From the IMG/VR virus record IMGVR_UViG_3300042691_000922, positions 1-21,374 of that record: a stretch of DNA of 21,374 nucleotides. One strand, 5' to 3'. Both the position numbers and the translations under genes were made by a program. Positions 1-7,435 of this stretch are shown here, piece after piece; within the stretch, counting starts at the first letter, position 1; every line of letters begins with the position of its first letter. Origin of the DNA: a virus. Below the pieces are notes generated by a model. It saw nothing but the letters and a program-made list of their open reading frames with translations, was not told where the DNA came from and searched no databases.

Positions 1-2
1 CC

Positions 3-365
3 GGTTCACCCACCAAATCTTATATGTGTAACTCGGATAACCCGAAGATGCACAGCTCCAACATGGGTAAAGCGGGCAAGGGCTACGCTGACGGCGGTAT
101 GGTTCCGCTTCCACCGAATACACGCTTCATCGGGACTGATAAAGTGCCTATGCCCCCAGTTCGGCCTACAACTCCAGCAATGTCACAGCCGCTTGGGACT
201 AGACTAAACCTTCCACCTGTAGGTTATTTTAGTCAGATGCCCCCGACAGGTAAGGCACCTATGACACCCCTGATGGGTAACATACCTCTGTTCACCCCAA
301 AGACCCCAATTCAAAAAGTTAACGAGTATGTGAAGCAACGCGGTTTGAAAAGTAAAGGGGCTTAA
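3..365 (+). CDS. Partial small protein with a YADGGMV motif, open at the left edge
   Basis: The frame is open from base 3, so the true start is probably outside the window. The first ATG (base 24) has no Shine-Dalgarno sequence before it. The visible part is about 120 residues, rich in Pro, Met and Gly and poor in predicted secondary structure. It carries a KGYADGGMV motif followed by Pro-rich segments and a short basic C-terminal tail (VNEYVKQRGLKSKGA). The same YADGGMV motif occurs in the Pro-rich protein at the right end of the window. Such motifs are common in small uncharacterised phage proteins. The gene sits 5 bases ahead of the portal gene, where a terminase-portal junction is usual, so a packaging or virion-internal role is possible but only inferred. 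No function is assigned. Confidence 0.7.
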   Translation, partial: GSPTKSYMCNSDNPKMHSSNMGKAGKGYADGGMVPLPPNTRFIGTDKVPMPPVRPTTPAMSQPLGTRLNLPPVGYFSQMPPTGKAPMTPLMGNIPLFTPKTPIQKVNEYVKQRGLKSKGA

Positions 366-370
366 CCGTA

Positions 371-2449
371 ATGGCTGGACTTTCGATTCTCAGAGTTGTT
401 AGTAATTCCGAACTTGTTAAGCAAGAGAAGGATCGTATTAACAAAGAAGTTCAGGATCGCCAGAACAACCCCCTCATTCTTGGTATATCGTCTTATCTCC
501 GCGAGTGCTGGGATGCTGCCAAGATTGCGAAACAGCCTCTTGAGTTGAAAATGCTCAAGGCTATGCGTCAGCGTAACGGTGAGTATGAGGCAGATAAACT
601 TACAGCCATCCAAACTCAGGGTGGGTCTGAAGTCTACATGATGATCACTGAGGTTAAGTGTAGGGCTGCTGAGAGTTGGCTACGCGACATCCTGCTTGAT
701 ACAGGTACTCCCCCTTGGGACATCAAGCCTACGCCACTCCCTGAGTTATCTCCTGTTCAGGCTAAAGAGATCGAGTCTATCTTTGCTGATACAGTCATGG
801 AGATACTGAAGTCCGAGGATCGTGCTCCTACTCGTGATGAGGTCTCCCAGCTAAAAGAGATGGTAGCTCAGGACTATAGGTTCCGTGTTCTGCATGAGGC
901 TCAGACCCGTGCGGACAAGATGAATTTGAAAATTTCTGATCAGTTCGCTGAAGGTGGCTGGTCTGAAGCCTTTAACGATTTTATTACTGACCTTGTTACT
1001 TACCCTTGTGCGTTTATCAAAGGGCCAGTTGTACGTAGACAGCGTGTCCTAGGTTGGACTCAGGATGAGTTCGGTAAGACGGTTGCTGCTCCAACAGAGC
1101 GCATTGCGCCTGAGTATGAGCGTGTAGACCCGTTCAGAATCTTCCCAGAACCGGGTGTGTCTAACCTGAATGACGGCTATATCTTCGAGCATCACCGCCT
1201 AACCCGTATGGACTTGGCTGATCTCATCGGTGTTCCGGGGTATGACGACAACTCCATCAAGGCTGCTCTTGAGAATGGGAACGCTTCTTCTTGGGTTAAT
1301 GTATCCTTCGAGTTTCAGAAGGAACAGGAAGAGCACAAGTTCAATACGACACTTCGCCCTACCGAGATGTTCGATGCCCTTGAGTTCTGGGGTAAGGTAA
1401 GCGGGCAGATGCTGTTGGATTGGGGTCTCACGGAAGAAGATGTCCCAGATGAATCTAAAGAGTACGATGCCAATGTGTGGGTAGTGGGCAACCATGTCAT
1501 CAAGGCTGTGCTCAACTATGACCCACTAGGTGAGAAGCCATACGCCAAGACTTCGTTTATCAAATGCCCCGGCGCGTTCTGGGGCAAGGGTATTCCTGAG
1601 ATCATTGAAGATATCCAGAATGTCTGTAACGCAGCAGCCCGTGCTCTTGTGAACAACATGGGTATCTCGTCTGGTCCACAGGTTGAAGTTAACGTAGATC
1701 GTCTCCCTCCGAACGAGGATATCACCCAGATTCACCCGTGGAAGATTTGGCAGGTATTGAATGATCCTGTCGGGTCAAGTGCGCCTGCTGTACGGTTTTC
1801 ACAACCAGACGATAATGCGACAACACTTGTTGCTGTGTACGATAAGTTCTCACGGTTGGCTGACGAGCACTCGGGTATTCCTGCGTATCTGTACGGTGAT
1901 CTTAACGTTCAGGGGGCTGGTCGCACATCATCTGGGCTGTCTATGCTTATGGGCAGCGCCGGTAAGGGCATCCGCCAAGTCGTTATGCACATCGACGCCG
2001 ACATAGTTAAGCCGATAGTCAAGCGTCAGTATATCTACAATATGCGTTATGATCCTGATGAAAGCATCAAGGGCGATGTTATCATTCTGCCTCGCGGTGC
2101 AATCAATCTCGCATCTAAGGAGACAATGAATGTTCGCAGACTTGAGTTTCTCAATGCTACGTCGAACCCTGTCGATATGGAAATCATCGGTAAAGATGGG
2201 CGGGCTGCTATTATTAGAGAAGTTTCTCGAAGCCTGCAGATGCCTATGGACGAAATTGTCCCGTCATCTGAAAAGATGGTTTACAATGATCGGATGAAGG
2301 CCAAGGCAGCTATTGCTCAGGCCAGTTCACCACAACCACAAGCCGGTATATCGGCTCCAAAATCTACACCTACCCAACCCGATGGAAGTCCAAAAGGCGG
2401 TATGGATTCAAACGTAGTAGCAAATAGAGCAGTGGGGGTTAATCGATGA
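371..2449 (+). CDS. Portal protein (P22-like)
   Basis: This is a 692-residue portal, close in size to P22-type portals (about 725 residues). Portals form the dodecameric ring at one capsid vertex through which DNA is packaged and ejected, and they nucleate coat and scaffold assembly. Visible hallmarks are a wing and clip region with VDPFRIFPEP at about residues 252-261, and a conserved stretch around residues 517-533 (GRTSSGLSMLMGSAGKG) typical of podovirus portals. The C-terminal ~50 residues are Gln/Pro/Ser-rich and probably form a flexible barrel end. An A/G-rich AAAGGGG motif precedes the ATG at good spacing. The next gene overlaps its stop by 4 bases (ATGA), indicating translational coupling. 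The scaffold and coat genes follow, the standard head-module order. Confidence 0.93.
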   Translation: MAGLSILRVVSNSELVKQEKDRINKEVQDRQNNPLILGISSYLRECWDAAKIAKQPLELKMLKAMRQRNGEYEADKLTAIQTQGGSEVYMMITEVKCRAAESWLRDILLDTGTPPWDIKPTPLPELSPVQAKEIESIFADTVMEILKSEDRAPTRDEVSQLKEMVAQDYRFRVLHEAQTRADKMNLKISDQFAEGGWSEAFNDFITDLVTYPCAFIKGPVVRRQRVLGWTQDEFGKTVAAPTERIAPEYERVDPFRIFPEPGVSNLNDGYIFEHHRLTRMDLADLIGVPGYDDNSIKAALENGNASSWVNVSFEFQKEQEEHKFNTTLRPTEMFDALEFWGKVSGQMLLDWGLTEEDVPDESKEYDANVWVVGNHVIKAVLNYDPLGEKPYAKTSFIKCPGAFWGKGIPEIIEDIQNVCNAAARALVNNMGISSGPQVEVNVDRLPPNEDITQIHPWKIWQVLNDPVGSSAPAVRFSQPDDNATTLVAVYDKFSRLADEHSGIPAYLYGDLNVQGAGRTSSGLSMLMGSAGKGIRQVVMHIDADIVKPIVKRQYIYNMRYDPDESIKGDVIILPRGAINLASKETMNVRRLEFLNATSNPVDMEIIGKDGRAAIIREVSRSLQMPMDEIVPSSEKMVYNDRMKAKAAIAQASSPQPQAGISAPKSTPTQPDGSPKGGMDSNVVANRAVGVNR

Positions 2450-2670
2450 TTCGCCCAGATGCTCAGGTTATCAAGGCTTTCGCGCTTATGGTTAGGCAGT
2501 ACCCAGACGTACTGACCTATCTTCAAGCGTGGAGAACCCATGAACTTGAGAATCTACCATTTGCGCTAGCAAACTCGGCAATTTCACAGGGGCGTTGCCA
2601 AGTCCTAGGCGAGCTTGTAAAGTTCGCACAAGAAGCACCTGACCTAGCGGCTAAAAAGCCGACTAGTTAA
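2446..2670 (+). CDS. Small coupled head-region protein, unknown function
   Basis: This 74-residue protein begins in an ATGA overlap with the portal stop, preceded by a GGGGG motif inside the portal gene. It looks alpha-helical (KAFALMVRQYPDVLTYLQAW, then a second amphipathic segment ending in KFAQEAPDL), with a short basic tail. I see no known domain. Its fixed place between portal and scaffold suggests a small head-assembly or portal-associated factor, but that is inferred from position only. The open frame, coupling and tight packing make it a credible gene. Confidence 0.8.
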   Translation: MIRPDAQVIKAFALMVRQYPDVLTYLQAWRTHELENLPFALANSAISQGRCQVLGELVKFAQEAPDLAAKKPTS

Positions 2671-2697
2671 CACGCACACCGGATAGGAGCGTACCTA

Positions 2698-3756
2698 ATG
2701 GCACTACCAGAACAGATTCGCAAACAGAGTGAGGCAGTACAGGAATTGTACAAGCAACTTGGCGCTGAGGATAGCGGAGCAGACACATCTGCCTCCGACG
2801 AAAACTCTTCGACGGGTGACAACGCTGGTACACAGTCTGACAGCGCCGACACTTCAGTTAGTTCTGTTGACCAATCTACGGAGAAGAACGAGCGTAGCAC
2901 CGTAGATGGCCCGAGTTCAGAAAATTACGAGCAGCAGTGGCGTTCCCTGCAAGGTATGTATAACGCCCAGAACAATCGCCTACAGTCTGTTACGGAGACC
3001 AATAAAGAGTACCAATCTAGAATTGCTCAGATGGAGCAGCTTCTCGCTTCGTTATCAACAGTCCCATCCAATACCACTCCGATTATGGCTAATCAGAACC
3101 TTGTCTCTGAGTCAGATCGTAATGATTACGGTGAGTCCATTGATGTGATGCGTAAGGTTTCTCGTGAAGAACTCTACCCTGTGGCTGCTAAGATTGCTTC
3201 TATCGAAGCAACCATTAATCAGCTTGCATCTAGTTTGAATACTTCAGTACTTCCTCAGGTTCAACGGGTTGCCCACCAGCAGGCCATGAGTTCTGAAGAG
3301 AGGTTCTGGACAGCTTTGTCTAACTCCGTACCGAATTGGCAGCAGATCAATAACGATTCTGGCTTTCAGAATTGGTTGTTGTCTATTGATCCTTTGACTG
3401 GAATTTCACGTCAGACATACTTGGAGCAAGCGCAGAACTCCTTGGATGTTAGCCGTGTGGTAGCGTTCTTCCAATCGTACTCTGAATCGTCCGGTAAGTT
3501 TCTTGCCGACGCTAATGCTCAACCTAATCGGTCTGCAGTATCCTCTCAACTTGAGAAGCAGGTTAATCCGGGTCGCTCTAAAGGCGGTTCAGCCCCTGTT
3601 ACTCAAAACGCCAAGACATACACCGCCGCTGACATAACCGACTTTTTCAATAAAGTCCGTCAAGGTGTATATCGCGGTAAAGAGGACGAACGCGACCGTA
3701 TTGAACGCGACATCTTCGCTGCACAGCGGGATGGACGCATTGTCGTAAACGGTTAA
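2698..3756 (+). CDS. Capsid scaffolding protein
   Basis: A 352-residue protein placed directly before the coat gene, as scaffolds are. Scaffolds direct coat assembly into a procapsid and then leave. Residues 22-75 are an acidic, Ser/Thr/Asp-rich low-complexity stretch. Residues 76-120 are strongly heptad-like (YEQQWRSLQGMYNAQNNRL, then IAQMEQLLASL), a predicted coiled coil. The middle is helical. The last ~48 residues carry a charged basic helix (KVRQGVYRGKEDERDRIERD followed by AAQRDGRI), the pattern of coat-binding ends in podovirus scaffolds. The start follows a TAGGAG motif at 2682-2687. Sequence identity among scaffolds is low, so the call rests on architecture plus position. Confidence 0.85.
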   Translation: MALPEQIRKQSEAVQELYKQLGAEDSGADTSASDENSSTGDNAGTQSDSADTSVSSVDQSTEKNERSTVDGPSSENYEQQWRSLQGMYNAQNNRLQSVTETNKEYQSRIAQMEQLLASLSTVPSNTTPIMANQNLVSESDRNDYGESIDVMRKVSREELYPVAAKIASIEATINQLASSLNTSVLPQVQRVAHQQAMSSEERFWTALSNSVPNWQQINNDSGFQNWLLSIDPLTGISRQTYLEQAQNSLDVSRVVAFFQSYSESSGKFLADANAQPNRSAVSSQLEKQVNPGRSKGGSAPVTQNAKTYTAADITDFFNKVRQGVYRGKEDERDRIERDIFAAQRDGRIVVNG

Positions 3757-3771
3757 CTAGGAGTTAAGCTC

Positions 3772-4680
3772 ATGGCTTTTTCAGTCGCAGCAGGTCGTCC
3801 GCAGTATTCGGGCAACTTCATTCCCGAAATCTGGTCGGGCAAACTTATCCAGAATTTCTACGATGCAACAGTCCTCGCAGCCATTTCCAATACGGATTAT
3901 GAGGGTGAGATTCGTCAGTACGGTGATACGGTCAACATCCGTACTACCCCTGAGATCACCATCTCGACATACGTAAAGGGCCAGACTCTTGCAGTGCAGA
4001 GTCCAGAGAAGGCCAAGTTGCAGCTTATGATCGATAAAGGCGAGTACTTTGCCTGCATCGAAGACGATGTTGATAAGGTTCAGGCTGACATCGCTATGAT
4101 GGATACTTGGTCGAAGGACGCCTCCGAGCGTATGAAGATCAAGATCGATACCCGCGTTCTCACCGACCTGCTCCCAGATATTGCTGCGACTAACAAAGGC
4201 AACACCGCCGGTCGTATCACTGCCAATATCGACCTTGGTTCAACAGGTACTCCTGTTGCGCTTACTAAGTCCAATGTTTTGGATTACATCGTTGACATGG
4301 GTGTTGTTCTTGACGAAGCCAATGCTCCTGAGTCGGATCGCTTTCTTATTATTCCAGCCAAGATGGCTGGCTTTATTAAGAAGTCTGACCTTAAGGATGC
4401 TTCGATCACTGGCGACAGTACGTCGGTATTGCGTAATGGTCGTATCGGCATGATCGACCGCTTTATGCTCTACACAAGCCATAACTTGGCTGTCTCATCT
4501 GGCAAGTTCAGCCTCATCGCTGGTCACAAGATGGGCTTCACGTTCGCATCTCAGATGACAAACATGGAAACCATTCGCTCTGAATCAACCTTCGGCAATA
4601 TTATCCGTGGTCTTCAGGTCTATGGCTACAAGGTTGTCAAGCCTGAGGCTTTGGTTCAGGGCGTTGTAACAGTCGCCTAA
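3772..4680 (+). CDS. Major capsid (coat) protein, P22-coat/HK97-fold type
   Basis: A 302-residue coat protein, the main shell subunit. The N-terminal segment FIPEIWSGKLIQNFYDATVL leads into a beta-rich region (YGDTVNIRTTPEITISTYV), typical of the P22-coat-like family of HK97-fold capsid proteins. The C-terminal part (GHKMGFTFASQMTNMETIRS and then GLQVYGYKVVKPEAL) matches the usual end of this family. No cleaved delta domain is evident, consistent with a separate scaffold gene. An AGGAG motif (3759-3763) sits 8 bases before the ATG. A strong hairpin terminator follows immediately, probably limiting read-through from this highly expressed gene. Confidence 0.93.
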   Translation: MAFSVAAGRPQYSGNFIPEIWSGKLIQNFYDATVLAAISNTDYEGEIRQYGDTVNIRTTPEITISTYVKGQTLAVQSPEKAKLQLMIDKGEYFACIEDDVDKVQADIAMMDTWSKDASERMKIKIDTRVLTDLLPDIAATNKGNTAGRITANIDLGSTGTPVALTKSNVLDYIVDMGVVLDEANAPESDRFLIIPAKMAGFIKKSDLKDASITGDSTSVLRNGRIGMIDRFMLYTSHNLAVSSGKFSLIAGHKMGFTFASQMTNMETIRSESTFGNIIRGLQVYGYKVVKPEALVQGVVTVA

Positions 4681-4682
4681 TT

Positions 4683-4707
4683 AGAAGGGGGGTAACACCC
4701 CCCTTTT
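4683..4707 (+). terminator. Rho-independent terminator after the coat gene
   Basis: The stem AAGGGGGG (4685-4692) pairs with CCCCCCTT (4698-4705) around a 5-base loop TAACA. An outer G-T and A-T pair and a T-run follow. It begins 3 bases after the coat stop. The T-tract is short (4 T), so termination may be partial. Confidence 0.85.
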
Positions 4708-4737
4708 CCCCTTGTCATCTTTTACGGAGTAAGTCTA

Positions 4738-5211
4738 ATGGCTACTTATACCACCGCAGTCGGCTTCAACGCCGGTTCAGCCGCTTATCCAGCGGATTCG
4801 CTCAATAAGTCCCACCGAGTCGAAATCACTCTCGACTTCCCGAAGATCATTGCTGCTCGCGCAGCAGCCGGTCTCACAGCACTCGCTGCCTCCGATGTCT
4901 TGGAAATCCTTCCAATTCCAGCCGGTTCGATTGTGTCTAACGTAGGCATGGTTGTAACGACTGCTGCCGGTGTTACCAGCACGTTGTCGATTGGTGACGG
5001 CTCTGCCGCCGCTGGTTATCTTGCTGCTACGTCGGTCAATGCTACCGGTACTTCGGGTGGCGTTCCTGTCCTTGCGTCTGGTGCATTCGCTCCAACGCTC
5101 TCGGGCGGTAAGGTCTATGCGGCTGCTGATACGATTGACGTGACCATCGGTACTGCAGTCCCTGCAGCCGCTGTTGTCCGCGTGTTTGCAATGCTCACTG
5201 ATCTCAACTAA
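4738..5211 (+). CDS. Probable head decoration/capsid-associated protein
   Basis: A 157-residue, Ala/Thr/Val/Gly-rich protein with a predicted all-beta content (for example VLEILPIPAGSIVSNVGMVV). Its length, composition and position immediately after the coat gene fit capsid decoration or head-stabilising proteins. Codon choice looks as optimised as in the coat gene, with many GCT, GGT and TCG codons. It has its own ACGGAG Shine-Dalgarno and lies between two near-identical G6/C6 hairpins, so its transcript level is probably set apart from the genes downstream. I recognise the general type from phage head modules but cannot name a family. A head-fibre or tail-tube-like role is an alternative. 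Confidence 0.65.
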   Translation: MATYTTAVGFNAGSAAYPADSLNKSHRVEITLDFPKIIAARAAAGLTALAASDVLEILPIPAGSIVSNVGMVVTTAAGVTSTLSIGDGSAAAGYLAATSVNATGTSGGVPVLASGAFAPTLSGGKVYAAADTIDVTIGTAVPAAAVVRVFAMLTDLN

Positions 5212-5218
5212 TATAGAT

Positions 5219-5242
5219 AGGGGGGCATAAGCCCCCCTTTTT
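5219..5242 (+). terminator. Rho-independent terminator after the decoration gene
   Basis: A perfect 8-bp stem AGGGGGGC (5219-5226) and GCCCCCCT (5231-5238) with an ATAA loop, followed by TTTT. It starts 8 bases after the preceding stop codon. It has the same G6/C6 core as the terminator at 4683-4707. Confidence 0.9.
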
Positions 5243-5246
5243 CTGT

Positions 5247-5252
5247 AAGGAG
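5247..5252 (+). promoter_or_regulatory. Ribosome binding site that selects the second ATG
   Basis: AAGGAG lies 4 bases from the ATG at 5257 but 7 bases from the in-frame ATG at 5260. The coat and nearby genes use 7-8 base spacing, so 5260 is favoured. Confidence 0.6.
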
Positions 5253-5259
5253 AATAATG

Positions 5260-5541
5260 ATGGCTAGAGACATGACATCTACCCACTTAAATGTGGACGG
5301 ACAGCTTCATACAGGTAAGATTCGATTGCTAGGCATATTATATACATCTGCCGGTGGGGGGCTTGACCACATCAATCTGTACGATGCTACGTCTGCAACC
5401 GGCCCTGTAAAATTAGAGTTAGACACCACCAAACAAGGTGTTATTACTTGGAATCTCCCCGAAGACGGTATGCTGTTTACTAACGGGGTTTACTGCGACA
5501 TTGGTGGGGCAACATCTATTACTGCGCTGTTGAAGGATTGA
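5260..5541 (+). CDS. Small beta-rich structural protein, unknown
   Basis: 93 residues from the ATG at 5260 (94 from 5257). The sequence is mainly predicted beta strand (KIRLLGILYTSAGGGLDHIN and then GVITWNLPEDGMLFTNGVYC). The final part reads like a small jelly-roll or oligomer-forming capsid-associated protein. It follows the decoration terminator with a strong AAGGAG site and is separated by one base from the next gene. No domain is recognised. A second decoration or head-completion protein is the most natural reading from position, but this is inference. Confidence 0.75.
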   Translation: MARDMTSTHLNVDGQLHTGKIRLLGILYTSAGGGLDHINLYDATSATGPVKLELDTTKQGVITWNLPEDGMLFTNGVYCDIGGATSITALLKD

Positions 5542-5542
5542 T

Positions 5543-5797
5543 ATGGCTAAGACACCCGCATGGCAGCGCAAAGAAGGTAAGAACCCTAGTGGCGGTCTCA
5601 ATGCCAAGGGTAGAGCCTCCTACAATGCAGCTAATCCCGGTAAGCCGGGGTTAAAGCCTCCGCAGCCTGAGGGCGGCTCGCGTAAAGATTCTTTCTGTGC
5701 TAGGATGACTGGCATGAAGAAAAAGCTAACGTCTGCTAAGACAGCAAACGATCCTAACTCTCGTATCAATAAGTCTCTCAGAGCATGGAACTGCTAA
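5543..5797 (+). CDS. Small basic conserved phage protein (KTPAWQRKEGKNPSGGLNAK type)
   Basis: An 84-residue, very basic protein. Its N-terminal motif TPAWQRKEGKNPSGGLNAKG (residues 4-23) and the later SRKDSFCARMTGMKKKL (46-62) with a terminal SLRAWNC define a small family I have seen in aquatic phages and some other genomes (I associate it with a DUF6321-type entry from memory, unverified). Two Cys residues, at 52 and at the last position, could bind metal or form a disulfide, but nothing shows this. It is the first member of a run of small Lys/Arg-rich genes. Nucleic-acid binding or virion packaging with the DNA is plausible from charge alone. Function unknown. Confidence 0.85.
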   Translation: MAKTPAWQRKEGKNPSGGLNAKGRASYNAANPGKPGLKPPQPEGGSRKDSFCARMTGMKKKLTSAKTANDPNSRINKSLRAWNC

Positions 5798-5798
5798 G

Positions 5799-5978
5799 GT
5801 GCCAAAATCTAAAGTAAACGAGGCCGGTAACTACACCAAGCCTTCTCTGCGTAAACGCATATTCAATGAGATTAAGGCTGTTGCAGTACAGGGTACTGCC
5901 GCTGGGCAGTGGTCGGCTCGTAAGGCACAACTTCTTGCGAAACGATATAAAGATGCTGGAGGAGGTTACCGTGACTAA
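5799..5978 (+). CDS. Small basic protein with WSARKAQLLAKRY motif (GTG start)
   Basis: A 59-residue gene starting at a GTG one base after the previous stop. It reads PKSKVNEAGNYTKPSLRKR at the N-terminus, then GQWSARKAQLLAKRYK and GGGYRD at the C-terminus. The NYTKP, LRKRIF, QWSARKAQ and GGGY elements are a pattern I recognise from conserved small proteins in phages and some large DNA viruses, so this is a real gene despite its size. Upstream, CTAAGG gives a weak Shine-Dalgarno overlapping the stop, so coupling to the previous gene is likely. Its end overlaps the start of the next gene by 8 bases. Function unknown; the helix-rich, Arg/Lys-rich sequence suggests nucleic-acid contact. Confidence 0.85.
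   Translation: MPKSKVNEAGNYTKPSLRKRIFNEIKAVAVQGTAAGQWSARKAQLLAKRYKDAGGGYRD
5958..5965 (+). promoter_or_regulatory. Strong ribosome binding site fixing a GTG start
   Basis: GGAGGAGG ends 5 bases before the GTG at 5971. It fixes that codon as the start of the next small gene, although the frame stays open further upstream. Confidence 0.8.
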
Positions 5979-6123
5979 ATCGCAGAAACATTACCTTCCA
6001 AATGGTAAAGAGTACGTTGGCCCAACCCATAAAATGGGCGGTGAGCTACACACTGGCGCGTCACACACGTCAGCCAGTAAGAGACTTTCGCATTCTGCGC
6101 CTAAGGTTATGAAGAAGAAATGA
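5971..6123 (+). CDS. Small HYLPNGKEYVGPTHKMGG-type phage protein (GTG start)
   Basis: 50 residues: TKSQKHYLPNGKEYVGPTHK, then GGELHTGASHTSASKRLSHS and a basic end. The reading frame is open back to 5866, but that stretch overlaps the previous real gene, while a strong GGAGGAGG site points to the GTG at 5971. The pattern YLPNGKEY-GPTHKMGG-LHTGA-HTS-S-LSH resembles other tiny phage proteins seen beside the same neighbours. It contains six His, which could bind metal, though no defined site is visible. The stop overlaps the next ATG (ATGA). Function unknown. Confidence 0.8.
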   Translation: MTKSQKHYLPNGKEYVGPTHKMGGELHTGASHTSASKRLSHSAPKVMKKK

Positions 6124-6353
6124 AAGCACCTCAGAAATCACTTAAGGATTGGTCTGATCAAAAGTGGCGTACCAAGTCTGGTAAGCCATCTAGTAAGACA
6201 GGCGAGAGGTATCTGCCGGAGGCTGCAATTAAGGCGTTATCTCCTGCAGAGTATGCAGCTACAACTGCAGCGAAGCGTAAAGGTACAAAAGAAGGCAAGC
6301 AGTTTGTACGACAACCTACTAAGATCGCAGCCAAAACAGCTAAGTTCAGGTGA
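6120..6353 (+). CDS. Small basic protein, KWRTKSGKPS...GERYLPEAAIKAL family
   Basis: A 77-residue Lys/Arg/Ala-rich protein. Its order of motifs (LKDWSDQKWRTKSGKPS at residues 8-24, TGERYLPEAAIKAL at 27-40, YAATTAAKRKGTKEGKQFV at 45-63, PTKIAAKTAKFR at the end) matches a conserved small family I recognise from marine phages and giant viruses. I do not recall its accession reliably. The start is an ATGA overlap with the preceding gene. The highly basic helical character suggests nucleic-acid binding or a role inside the capsid, but no catalytic motif is visible. Its genomic partners on both sides are also basic miniproteins. Confidence 0.88.
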   Translation: MKAPQKSLKDWSDQKWRTKSGKPSSKTGERYLPEAAIKALSPAEYAATTAAKRKGTKEGKQFVRQPTKIAAKTAKFR

Positions 6354-6358
6354 GCAAA

Positions 6359-6532
6359 ATGGATAAGAAGCAGCAGAACAAAGTTCGTAAGGTTATGCAC
6401 GAATTTAAGACTGGTACTCTTCACGGCGGTATTAATCCCGCTGGCCCTAAAAAAGCTCCCGTGGTAAAGAATCGGAAACAGGCTATTGCTATTGCACTTA
6501 GCTCGGCTGGTGTGAAGCGGAAGACGAAGTGA
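6359..6532 (+). CDS. DUF6496-like small basic protein
   Basis: 57 residues from the ATG at 6359, preceded by AGGTGA with the AGG 8 bases upstream. A GTG at 6350 overlapping the previous stop is the alternative start (60 residues). The motifs KVRKVMHEFKTGTLHGG and NRKQAIAIALSSAG are hallmarks of the family I know as DUF6496, which is also widespread in bacteria. In that family the helical VMHEFK and RKQAIAIAL segments are invariant, but the function is not established. It is the last strongly basic member of the 5.5-6.5 kb cassette. Confidence 0.88.
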   Translation: MDKKQQNKVRKVMHEFKTGTLHGGINPAGPKKAPVVKNRKQAIAIALSSAGVKRKTK

Positions 6533-6545
6533 AAGGGACTAACAG

Positions 6546-6779
6546 ATGACTCGCTATCTACGTAATACACGCGACGGCTTTATCTACGACTGGAACCCAA
6601 TCCTTGCAGAGAACGCATCATGCGAGGAAGTAACTGAGGAAGAAGCGTTTCCAGAGCGTTTCATTCCTAAGGCCCAGAAAGGTCGTAAGGCCAAGATTGA
6701 TTTATCGACTGAGGATATTCCTGAAGAGCCTGCAGTTGAAAACACAGAGTTGAATCTCGAAGCTAGTCGGGGGCTGTAA
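6546..6779 (+). CDS. Small acidic phage protein, RYLRNTRDGFIYDWNPILAE type
   Basis: A 77-residue protein with an N-terminal conserved block, TRYLRNTRDGFIYDWNPILA, then EEVTEEEAFPERFIP and a low-complexity acidic C-terminus. The N-terminal block (a residue pair followed by GFIY and an ILA motif) is common in small phage proteins near head-tail connection genes. It contrasts in charge with the basic cassette before it. A GAAAGGGA site precedes the ATG. It lies 2 bases before the adaptor gene. Function unknown; position suggests head completion. Confidence 0.78.
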   Translation: MTRYLRNTRDGFIYDWNPILAENASCEEVTEEEAFPERFIPKAQKGRKAKIDLSTEDIPEEPAVENTELNLEASRGL

Positions 6780-6781
6780 AT

Positions 6782-7435
6782 ATGATACTCCTAGATGTGA
6801 TCACCGAAGTTAGGAAGATGCTGCAAGATACGAGCACTGAAGCGTCTCTTCAGCGGTATTCGGATGCGACACTTCTAGGGTTTGCCAATCAGACTCTGAA
6901 GCGCATGGCTCTTATACGCCCAGATTTGTTTGCGTATATCGGCGAGATCACTTGTACAACTAATGCGACGTTACAGTCAGCACCGTCTGATTCCATCAGG
7001 ATCATGGAAATCTTCAGGATTAAAGACGGTCCCGGTATACGCGAGACCAATAGAGAGATTCTGGATCAGACATATCCCGATTGGGTTACAGAAGAAGCTA
7101 GTGCCTGCATTAGCTGGATGCGCCATGCCCGTAATCCTAATCGATTCTTTATCTACCCTCAGTCGCCTGCTGGGCAGATTCTCATCGGTGAGTACTGCCA
7201 GACACCTCCGACTTATGCGTCATCTACAACTGTGGCCCTTCTTCCAGATGCGTATTTACCAGTTGTGGTAGACGGTACTTTATTCCTTGCTGAGTCTATC
7301 GATAACGAACATGTCAACTCTAATCGTGCTCAACTTTTCCAGCAGTCTTTCATACAGACTCTAACTACTTCCTTCCAATCTAGATCAGTTACAGATACAG
7401 AAGAAGCCGGACTAACTAAGAAGGAAGTTGTGTAA
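6782..7435 (+). CDS. Head-tail adaptor-like protein (DUF6682-like)
   Basis: A 217-residue protein. The N-terminal helices VITEVRKMLQDTSTEASLQR, then YSDATLLGFANQTLKRMALI RPDLF, follow the pattern of phage connector proteins that dock under the portal (I associate it with DUF6682 from memory). The central segment has beta strands with a P-rich loop (NPNRFFIYPQSPAGQILIGE), and the C-terminal half is helical (a DGTLFLAESIDNEHVNSNRA segment). Adaptors of this type form a dodecameric ring between portal and tail nozzle. The stop overlaps the next ATG by one base (TAATG), so the two are probably made in fixed ratio. Confidence 0.75.
   Translation: MILLDVITEVRKMLQDTSTEASLQRYSDATLLGFANQTLKRMALIRPDLFAYIGEITCTTNATLQSAPSDSIRIMEIFRIKDGPGIRETNREILDQTYPDWVTEEASACISWMRHARNPNRFFIYPQSPAGQILIGEYCQTPPTYASSTTVALLPDAYLPVVVDGTLFLAESIDNEHVNSNRAQLFQQSFIQTLTTSFQSRSVTDTEEAGLTKKEVV

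Noticed and set aside
4777-5286. 169-residue minus-strand open frame opposite the decoration gene
   Set aside because: It mirrors an Ala/Thr-rich gene with strong codon bias, has Arg/Ser/Cys-rich composition with no domain, and crosses the downstream terminator.
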